From positions 1-58,297 of the forward strand of contig CANRNK010000002.1 in the NCBI GenBank assembly GCA_947631985.1: DNA of 58,297 nt, given 5' to 3'. This stretch comes from an uncultured Lachnospiraceae bacterium (lineage in GTDB: Bacteria > Bacillota > Clostridia > Lachnospirales > Lachnospiraceae). The position numbers were made by a program, and so were the translations under genes. Below the pieces are notes generated by a model, which worked only from the letters and a program-made list of their open reading frames with translations, did no database searches and was not told where the DNA came from. Of this stretch, positions 52,758 to 58,297 are shown one piece after another; positions within the stretch are counted from its first letter, which is position 1; the number at the start of each line of letters is the position of its first letter.

Positions 52758-52861
52758 TTGCATTATACGTTTACATATGATAAATTATTAATGTTGCGAG
52801 AAAAGACGGTCCTCTGGTCCCTTATGATTAAGAACGTCCATAAAGAATAAGGAGAATTAAG
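52758..52861 (+). promoter_or_regulatory. rplS promoter and possible L19 leader
   Basis: A possible promoter TTGCAT (52758-52763), 17 bp, TAAATT (52781-52786). The transcript leader contains GACG (52805-52808) pairing with CGTC (52835-52838) and an inner CTTA/TAAG, ending at AAGGAG. An L19 autoregulatory leader is known in Firmicutes; resemblance here is unproven. Confidence 0.4.
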
Positions 52862-53209
52862 ATGAGTGAGATTTTAAAAGCAATTGAAGCGGAAGAGCTT
52901 AGAGCAAATGCACCTGAATTTTGTGTTGGTGATACGGTTAAAGTATACGGCAAGATCAAAGAAGGTACACGTGAAAGAATTCAGATTTTTGAAGGAACTG
53001 TTTTAAAGATTCAGGGTGGAAGTAATAGAACTACTTTTACAGTAAGAAAAGCATCCGGCGGAATCGGTGTAGAAAAAACATGGCCTTTACATTCACCAAA
53101 TGTTGAACGAGTGGAAGTTATAAGAAGAGGTAAAGTAAGAAGAGCAAAACTGAACTACTTAAGAGACAGAGTTGGTAAAAAAGCAAAAGTAAAAGAATTA
53201 GTGAAATAA
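52862..53209 (+). CDS. rplS: 50S ribosomal protein L19
   Basis: 115 residues with [40 protein letters not shown] and [10 protein letters not shown], full length. AAGGAG precedes the ATG. A terminator follows, separating it from the signal peptidase gene. Confidence 0.98.
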   Translation: MSEILKAIEAEELRANAPEFCVGDTVKVYGKIKEGTRERIQIFEGTVLKIQGGSNRTTFTVRKASGGIGVEKTWPLHSPNVERVEVIRRGKVRRAKLNYLRDRVGKKAKVKELVK

Positions 53210-53220
53210 TAGGAACAAAC

Positions 53221-53256
53221 AGGGACAAATACATATTGTATGTTGTCCCTTTTCTT
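53221..53256 (+). terminator. Terminator after rplS
   Basis: GGGACAA (53222-53228) with TTGTCCC (53243-53249), inner TACATA/TATGT, then TTTTC. Confidence 0.8.
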
Positions 53257-53296
53257 TATATACTAGAGATATCGATATTAGTTGGAGTGACAGGTT

Positions 53297-53881
53297 ATGG
53301 GAAGAAGACAAAAAGGGTTACATTTTTATAAAAAGAGAAGAGTGATTAACTATACTTTGATCAAAGAGATTGTAAGCTGGGTGTTTAGTCTTTTGGTCTC
53401 TGTTTTACTTGCTGGAGTATTTGTGTTTGCCTTTGGACAGAAAACGAGTGTGATTGGGGTCTCAATGGAGCCGGATTTATACAATGGTCAACAGATATTA
53501 ATTAATCGCTTTGTCTACCAACTTGTAGAACCAGCAAGCGGTGATGTGGTTGTATTTCTGCCGAATGAAAATCAAAATTCTCATTACTATGTAAAAAGAG
53601 TTGTGGCAACACCCGGGGATCAAGTTGTAATTAAAGAGGGTAAACTTTATGTGAATCAAGAAGAATGCCTTGTAAAAGAATATGATAAAATTGCGGACTC
53701 AGGAATTGCACAAAACGAGATTTTATTAAAGAAGGATGAATTTTTTGTAGTTGGAGATAATATAAATAATAGTGAAGATAGCCGTTCTGGAAGTATTGGT
53801 GTTGTTACGAAAAAGGCGATTGTTGGAAAAGTCTGGTTCAAAATGGCATCAAGGAATAGTGGAATGGGTTTTGTTGAATAG
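53297..53881 (+). CDS. lepB: Signal peptidase I (first copy)
   Basis: A membrane serine protease that removes signal peptides outside the membrane. 194 residues with one N-terminal membrane segment (about 28-50), the catalytic serine in VIGVSMEPDLYNGQ, the catalytic lysine in YYVKRVVATPGD, and VVGDNINNSEDSR near the end. A second copy lies 970 bp downstream after rbgA; the two differ strongly in sequence, so they may have different substrates. Confidence 0.94.
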   Translation: MGRRQKGLHFYKKRRVINYTLIKEIVSWVFSLLVSVLLAGVFVFAFGQKTSVIGVSMEPDLYNGQQILINRFVYQLVEPASGDVVVFLPNENQNSHYYVKRVVATPGDQVVIKEGKLYVNQEECLVKEYDKIADSGIAQNEILLKKDEFFVVGDNINNSEDSRSGSIGVVTKKAIVGKVWFKMASRNSGMGFVE

Positions 53882-53914
53882 AGTGCAGGTTGTAACGGAA
53901 GGAATGGTTATAAA

Positions 53915-54814
53915 ATGAATTATCAGTGGTATCCTGGTCATATGACCAAAGCAAAAAGAATGATGGAAGAAAATGTAAAGCTGGTTGATCTGATTATAGA
54001 ACTTTTGGATGCGAGGGCACCCATCAGTAGTAGAAATCCAGAAATTGATAAATTGGGAGCAAACAAGTCAAGAGTTATTTTGCTGAACAAATCGGATTTG
54101 GCTGATCCTCATAGTAATAAAGTGTGGAAAGAGTATTTTGAACAGCTTGGTGCACATGTAGTAGAGATTAATTCAAAGACAGGCGCTGGTGTCAAGTCGA
54201 TTCAAGGTGTTGTGAATGAGGCCTGTAAAGAAAAAATCGAAAGAGATAAAAGACGAGGAATTCTCAACCGTCCCGTCCGTGCTATGGTGGTTGGAATCCC
54301 CAATGTTGGGAAATCAACTTTTATTAATGCATTTGCAGGAAAAGCCTGTACAAAAACAGGAAACAAGCCTGGCGTCACCAAAGGAAAACAGTGGATCAGA
54401 CTGAATAAATCCTTAGAACTATTGGATACACCTGGAATTCTATGGCCAAAATTTGAAGACCAAAGTGTTGGAAAAAAACTTGCTTTTATAGGTTCAATCA
54501 ATGATAATATTTTGATTGTTGATGAAATGGCACTTGATCTGATTACTTATCTGGTAGAAAAATATCCTAATCAGATGATGAAACGCTTTTTATTTGAGGA
54601 AGGATTTTCGAAAGAGTCTAATATTGAGATTCTAACCAATATTGCAATTGTAAGAAAATGCTTTAAAAAAGGACAGGAAGTAGACTTGGAAAAAGCGGCA
54701 GGAATTCTGATTGAAGAGTTTAGGAGTGGGAAAATCGGTCGAATGACATTGGAAACGCCAGAAGAATTAGGTCTGATAAAAAAAGCAGAAAAGAAAAATG
54801 AAAATCCAGAATAA
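53915..54814 (+). CDS. rbgA: Ribosome biogenesis GTPase RbgA (YlqF)
   Basis: A circularly permuted GTPase needed for late 50S assembly. In the 299-residue product the motifs come in permuted order: LLNKSD (G4), then GIPNVGKST (G1) and LLDTPGILWP (G3), with the N-terminal YPGHMTKAKR. Sandwiched between two signal peptidase genes, following rplS, as in many clostridia. Confidence 0.96.
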   Translation: MNYQWYPGHMTKAKRMMEENVKLVDLIIELLDARAPISSRNPEIDKLGANKSRVILLNKSDLADPHSNKVWKEYFEQLGAHVVEINSKTGAGVKSIQGVVNEACKEKIERDKRRGILNRPVRAMVVGIPNVGKSTFINAFAGKACTKTGNKPGVTKGKQWIRLNKSLELLDTPGILWPKFEDQSVGKKLAFIGSINDNILIVDEMALDLITYLVEKYPNQMMKRFLFEEGFSKESNIEILTNIAIVRKCFKKGQEVDLEKAAGILIEEFRSGKIGRMTLETPEELGLIKKAEKKNENPE

Positions 54815-54851
54815 ATAGTTTTTAAAATAAATCATAAAACAGGAGTATTTT

Positions 54852-55391
54852 ATGAAAAACGTGATAAAAGAAATTCTTGGAACCAGCATGTATTTGTTGG
54901 TTGTGCTTTGTCTGACCTACCTTGTGATTACATTTGTAGGACAGAGGACGCAGGTGATTGGAAGTAGTATGGAAAGTACCTTAAGTAATAATGATAATCT
55001 GATTGTTGATAAGATTTCTTATCGGTTTCAAGATCCCAAGAGATTTGATATCATTGTATTTCCTTACCAGTATGCGGAAGAAACCTACTATATAAAAAGA
55101 GTGATTGGATTACCAGGTGAGACGATTAGAATTGATGAACTGGGAACTATTTATGTAAATGATGTTATGTTAGAAGAATCTTATGGAAGAGAAATCATGA
55201 AGGAGCCCGGACGAGCTTTTGAAACCATAACATTGGCTGAGGATGAATACTTTGTCCTTGGAGATAATCGGAATAACAGCTCAGATAGTAGAGATCCAAG
55301 CGTTGGTAACATACAGGAAAATCAGATTATAGGACGTGCCTTTGTCAGAATCTGGCCCCTTGCCAAATTTGGTGTTTTAAAACATCAGTGA
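54852..55391 (+). CDS. lepB: Signal peptidase I (second copy)
   Basis: 179 residues, one N-terminal membrane segment (about 10-32), catalytic serine in VIGSSMESTLSNND and lysine in YYIKRVIGLPGE, with VLGDNRNNSSDSRD near the end. AGGAG precedes the ATG. The paralogue of the gene before rbgA. Confidence 0.94.
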   Translation: MKNVIKEILGTSMYLLVVLCLTYLVITFVGQRTQVIGSSMESTLSNNDNLIVDKISYRFQDPKRFDIIVFPYQYAEETYYIKRVIGLPGETIRIDELGTIYVNDVMLEESYGREIMKEPGRAFETITLAEDEYFVLGDNRNNSSDSRDPSVGNIQENQIIGRAFVRIWPLAKFGVLKHQ

Positions 55392-55422
55392 AATCCAACA
55401 TGAAATGAGGAATCATAATTTT

Positions 55423-56193
55423 ATGGAAGAGAATATAAAGTCAATAAAAGAAAAGTTACAGGCGGCAGATATTTTTATGCTGCCTGAATTTATAGTATGT
55501 TATAAAGAAGACAGAAGGAGTGGCGTCGTAGCGCTTGTAGAAAAAGCTGAAAAAAGAATTCATGCATTTGAACTGGAAAAAAAGCGCACTTTGAACATGA
55601 ATTTTTTTGAAAACCAACAGCCAGATTACAGTATTATTTGTGGGATTGACGAAGTAGGGCGAGGACCGCTTGCGGGACCGGTGGTAGCAGGTGCAGTTAT
55701 TCTTAGGAAAGAAGATCCTATTTGGTATTTGAATGATTCGAAAAAACTGAGTGCGGCAAAAAGAGAAGAATTATATGAGGAAATCATAAACAGATCTCTT
55801 TCTTATGGACTTGGTTATGTTAGTTCAGAACGAATTGATGAAATCAATATTTTACAGGCCACCTATGAGGCAATGCGACAGGCTATTCACAATTTAAGTG
55901 TAAAACCCGATATACTATTAAATGATGCAGTGACAATTCCAGGAGTTTTAACCAGACAGGTGCCAATCATAAAAGGAGATGCGAAAAGTGTCTCGATTGC
56001 GGCAGCAAGCATTCTTGCGAAGGTCACAAGGGATCGACTCATGGAACAGTATGATGTGATCTTTCCGGAATATGGATTTGCATCGAACAAAGGATATGGA
56101 TCTATGGCACATATTGAGGCACTCAAAAAATATGGACCAACTCCAATTCATCGCAGATCATTCATCGGAAATTTTATTACAATAAATGGCTGA
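55423..56193 (+). CDS. rnhB: Ribonuclease HII
   Basis: It removes ribonucleotides and RNA from RNA-DNA duplexes. The 256-residue product has an N-terminal extension (about 60 residues, common in Firmicutes) before the catalytic ICGIDEVGRGPLAGPV, then NDSKKL, and later acids in LLNDAV and KGDAKSVSIAAASI. A start at 55405 overlaps the ribosome binding site GAGGA (55407-55411). The rbgA-rnhB order matches Bacillus. Confidence 0.95.
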   Translation: MEENIKSIKEKLQAADIFMLPEFIVCYKEDRRSGVVALVEKAEKRIHAFELEKKRTLNMNFFENQQPDYSIICGIDEVGRGPLAGPVVAGAVILRKEDPIWYLNDSKKLSAAKREELYEEIINRSLSYGLGYVSSERIDEINILQATYEAMRQAIHNLSVKPDILLNDAVTIPGVLTRQVPIIKGDAKSVSIAAASILAKVTRDRLMEQYDVIFPEYGFASNKGYGSMAHIEALKKYGPTPIHRRSFIGNFITING

Positions 56194-56208
56194 AAGGATG
56201 GATAAATT

Positions 56209-57945
56209 ATGTCATCGCATATGACTTCTTTCTTTCGATACGCAAAGAACCAGGAGACAGGTACCCAATCGGCAGGAATAAAAGAGACAGCACAAGCGCA
56301 AAGCACGGAAGGTGCTTTGAGTCAGAAAAACCTTGCACAACTGAAGCAACTTGTATCAGGACAGACGATTTCGGGTGAGGTAATTGCTGTGAGGGGAAAT
56401 GAGATTGAGATTCTAATGGATCATGGTGGTTCTCTTTTGGCGAAAATGGAATATGATATGAATGTTTCAGTTGGAAAACTGATGTCTTTTGAGGTGAAAA
56501 AAAATTCAGATACGCAGATTTCCCTTCGTCCACTTTTTGAAAATTTACAGCAACAATCTAATATTTTAAAAGCTATGGATGCGGCCTCCATACCGCAAAA
56601 TGAGAAAACCACTCAGCTTGTGAAAGAGATGATGAATTCAGGTATGTCTGTTGATAGAAACACGTTGCAGCTGATGCATAAAGTTTTACTTTCTTTTCCG
56701 GATGCAAATCCAGCGAACCTGGTTTCTATGACAAAGCTAAATCTGCCAATCACACAGAATACCTTGCAGCAATTTGAACAATATAGAAGTTATGAACATA
56801 GTGTTGTGACTTCAATGGAATCAATTGCAGATGACTTCTCAAACCAGTTCTTTGGACAAATTCAGGAAGGAGCAAAGTTAGCCCCTCTTCTTGAAAAAAT
56901 TAGCACTTTGTTTGCGACTGCAATTCCATTTTCAGAACAAACGGATTTGCAGGTCCAAGACAAGATGCTGATGACAAAAATTCCGTTAGGAGCCTCGCCA
57001 CAGGAGGGAATGCAACAGGTATCATCTCTGGGAGTTATGGCTGATGAATCAGACGCACCCCTTATCGAGAAAGGGATTCTATTGGATACGGAAGAATCAT
57101 TACCTGAATTAATACAAAATAAAGAGCATCTGATAAATCTTGATCAAAAGATGTCATTTGAAACGCTTCTCTCTGAAATAAAAGAAGGAAAGGTTTCAAC
57201 AAAAGAGACGGTTGCCCTTTTAAGAGATGGTTCAATCAGCCCTTATCAATTATTCCGGATTGGAGAAGAAATGCTGGCACAAAACAATCCGGATTTGAAA
57301 AACGATTGGGAAAAGCTGATTCAAAGCAATGAATTCAAAAATATATTAAAAGAATCGCTGCTGAATGAATGGCTTCTTTCACCGGAAGAAGTTGCATTAG
57401 ATGGAAAAGTGGCTCATCTTTATGAAAAAATACAGGCACAGACAGAAAAAATCCTGCAGATGCTGGAATCTGCTGAAGAAAAGAACTCACCCATTATGAA
57501 GAGCATTAGCCAGCTTTCGCAGAATGTTGAGTTTATGAATCATTTAAATCAGGTAGTTACTTATATTCAACTTCCGTTAAAGTTCTATCATGAAAACTCA
57601 AGTGGGGAGTTGTATGTCTATACAAACAAGAAAAATCTTTCCAAGCCTGGAAGTGAAGTGAGCGCTTTGCTTCATCTTGATATGGAACATTTAGGGAAGG
57701 TAGATGTTTATGTTACCTTGGTTCATGAAAAAGTAAATACCAATTTTAAATTAGAAAAAGAAGAAAGCCTCCAATTAATTGAGGACAATATTGAAATACT
57801 GAATGAACACTTAAATAAAAGAGGGTATCATATGCAATATGAAATTCAACTTGCAAAAACCCCTGTAAATGTGATGGAAGAGCTCTTATCAGAGGAGATG
57901 GGAAACAGTTTATTGTCACAGATTTCATTTGATGTAAGAGCATAG
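56209..57945 (+). CDS. FliK hook-length-control-like protein (YlqG position)
   Basis: A 578-residue, mainly helical and glutamine-rich protein with no membrane segment. The C-terminal 120 residues (from LHLDMEHLGKVDVYVTL to NLNEHLNKRGY-like ILNEHLNKRGYHM) resemble the FliK C-terminal domain. In Bacillus the gene after rnhB is ylqG, of the same kind, followed by the FlhB-C-like ylqH, exactly as here. The rest of the flagellar cluster is not in the window. Its task outside flagellar assembly is unknown. Confidence 0.75.
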   Translation: MSSHMTSFFRYAKNQETGTQSAGIKETAQAQSTEGALSQKNLAQLKQLVSGQTISGEVIAVRGNEIEILMDHGGSLLAKMEYDMNVSVGKLMSFEVKKNSDTQISLRPLFENLQQQSNILKAMDAASIPQNEKTTQLVKEMMNSGMSVDRNTLQLMHKVLLSFPDANPANLVSMTKLNLPITQNTLQQFEQYRSYEHSVVTSMESIADDFSNQFFGQIQEGAKLAPLLEKISTLFATAIPFSEQTDLQVQDKMLMTKIPLGASPQEGMQQVSSLGVMADESDAPLIEKGILLDTEESLPELIQNKEHLINLDQKMSFETLLSEIKEGKVSTKETVALLRDGSISPYQLFRIGEEMLAQNNPDLKNDWEKLIQSNEFKNILKESLLNEWLLSPEEVALDGKVAHLYEKIQAQTEKILQMLESAEEKNSPIMKSISQLSQNVEFMNHLNQVVTYIQLPLKFYHENSSGELYVYTNKKNLSKPGSEVSALLHLDMEHLGKVDVYVTLVHEKVNTNFKLEKEESLQLIEDNIEILNEHLNKRGYHMQYEIQLAKTPVNVMEELLSEEMGNSLLSQISFDVRA

Positions 57946-57976
57946 GACATAGTTATATTCTTGGGGAGTAATCCAA

Positions 57977-58294
57977 ATGAAGAATGAAAAAGAAGAAAAA
58001 CGAAGTAAAATAAAACAGGCAGTCGCGCTAGAATACGATCCTGTCAATGATGCCCCCACTGTGATTGCTTCTGGGATGGGTGCACTTGCTGAGCGAATTA
58101 TTGAAAAAGCAAAAGAAGCAGAAATTCCGATTCACCAGGATCAAAAGCTTGCAGAAACATTGTCGCGACTTGAAATAGGAGATATGATTCCACCAGAATT
58201 ATATGAAGTCGTTGCAGAAATCCTGGTATTTGTTGATAGTATGGATAAAATAAAAGCGAAAATGGATCAAAATTCTCCAAAAAGGAAAGGATGA
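57977..58294 (+). CDS. Stand-alone FlhB C-terminal-like protein (YlqH type)
   Basis: 105 residues matching the cytoplasmic C-terminal domain of FlhB/EscU export switch proteins (AVALEYDPVNDAPTVIASG, AERIIEKAKEAEIPIHQD, IPPELYEVVAEIL). It begins just where FlhB continues after its cleavage site; the self-cleaving NPTH motif is absent. It has no membrane part. Paired with the FliK-like gene, 31 bp upstream; FliK and FlhB-C interact in flagella, so these may form a related pair. The stop lies three bases before the window end. Confidence 0.88.
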   Translation: MKNEKEEKRSKIKQAVALEYDPVNDAPTVIASGMGALAERIIEKAKEAEIPIHQDQKLAETLSRLEIGDMIPPELYEVVAEILVFVDSMDKIKAKMDQNSPKRKG

Positions 58295-58297
58295 AAT

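Noticed and set aside
53269-53278. Perfect palindrome ATATCGATAT before the first signal peptidase gene
   Set aside because: Short AT-rich palindromes are expected by chance here, and it has no clear promoter context.
1-58297. Search for CRISPR arrays, insertion sequences, prophage genes, toxin-antitoxin pairs, T-box and metabolite riboswitches
   Set aside because: No spaced repeats of CRISPR type, transposase, terminal inverted repeats or known riboswitch cores were recognised by eye; weak or diverged examples could be missed.

Overview
This window is an AT-rich, gene-dense chromosomal segment of a low-GC Firmicute. Gene content and order point to a clostridium of the Lachnospiraceae type (Clostridium cluster XIVa). 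The supports are recA-recX-rny, a nifS-nifU-mnmA sulfur operon, a gap-pgk-tpiA run without cggR, pta-ackA followed by DUF177-rpmF-plsX-acpP-rnc-smc-ftsY, ylxM-ffh-rpsP-khpA-rimM-trmD-rplS, and two signal peptidase genes flanking rbgA. The family-level placement is inference; no rRNA lies in the window. Nearly every gene is intact. I see no insertion sequence, prophage, CRISPR array or pseudogene, so this is core chromosome, and its novelty lies in the regulatory sequence between genes.

Layout. 1-3.7 kb: tandem repeat edge, SOS-type promoter with two LexA boxes, recA, recX, rny. 3.7-6.8 kb: aminotransferase, Nudix ADP-ribose pyrophosphatase, xerD. 6.8-11.8 kb: DAHP synthase (minus), the nifS-nifU-mnmA operon, PHP phosphatase (minus). 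12-15.4 kb: gap, pgk, tpiA. 15.4-17.6 kb (minus): an acyltransferase-like membrane protein and an iron alcohol dehydrogenase whose promoter carries a Rex-like operator. 17.8-22.2 kb: thiN, then (minus) a heterodimeric ABC exporter pair preceded by a previously unannotated 28-residue leader peptide and an intrinsic terminator. 22.3-27.4 kb: tRNA-Leu(CAA), a LytTR regulator, a LiaF-like membrane protein, an aldo/keto reductase, a GAF-PAS-GGDEF-HD-GYP protein and a zinc-finger membrane protein. 27.4-36.9 kb: polA, coaE, an FtsA-like ATPase with repeated C-terminal modules, walJ, an ACT-domain protein with its UPF0210 partner, and tmcAL (minus). 37-49 kb: pta-ackA, then lipid, RNA, chromosome and secretion housekeeping genes, a threonine dehydratase and a YitT membrane protein. 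49-58.3 kb: the SRP/ribosome-biogenesis operon, lepB-rbgA-lepB-rnhB, and FliK-like and FlhB-C-like proteins (YlqG/YlqH synteny).

The genes form a core physiology block: DNA repair and recombination, RNA decay, glycolysis to acetyl-phosphate and acetate, fermentative alcohol formation under predicted redox control, Fe-S and tRNA sulfur trafficking, protein targeting, and ribosome maturation.

Most interesting signals: (1) a repeated leader element, a short hairpin followed directly by GATGGGA and a start codon, in front of three unrelated genes, with a tandem duplication before the LiaF-like gene and a looser fourth example; (2) the BmrB-like leader peptide plus terminator ahead of the ABC exporter; (3) the Rex-like site on the alcohol dehydrogenase promoter; (4) four roughly helically phased TTTTGCAC-type repeats between tmcAL and pta; (5) an FtsA-like protein with repeated small C-terminal modules; (6) an HD-GYP domain whose HD pair reads HN. 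All coordinates were read by eye; promoter and operator calls are pattern matches, not measurements.
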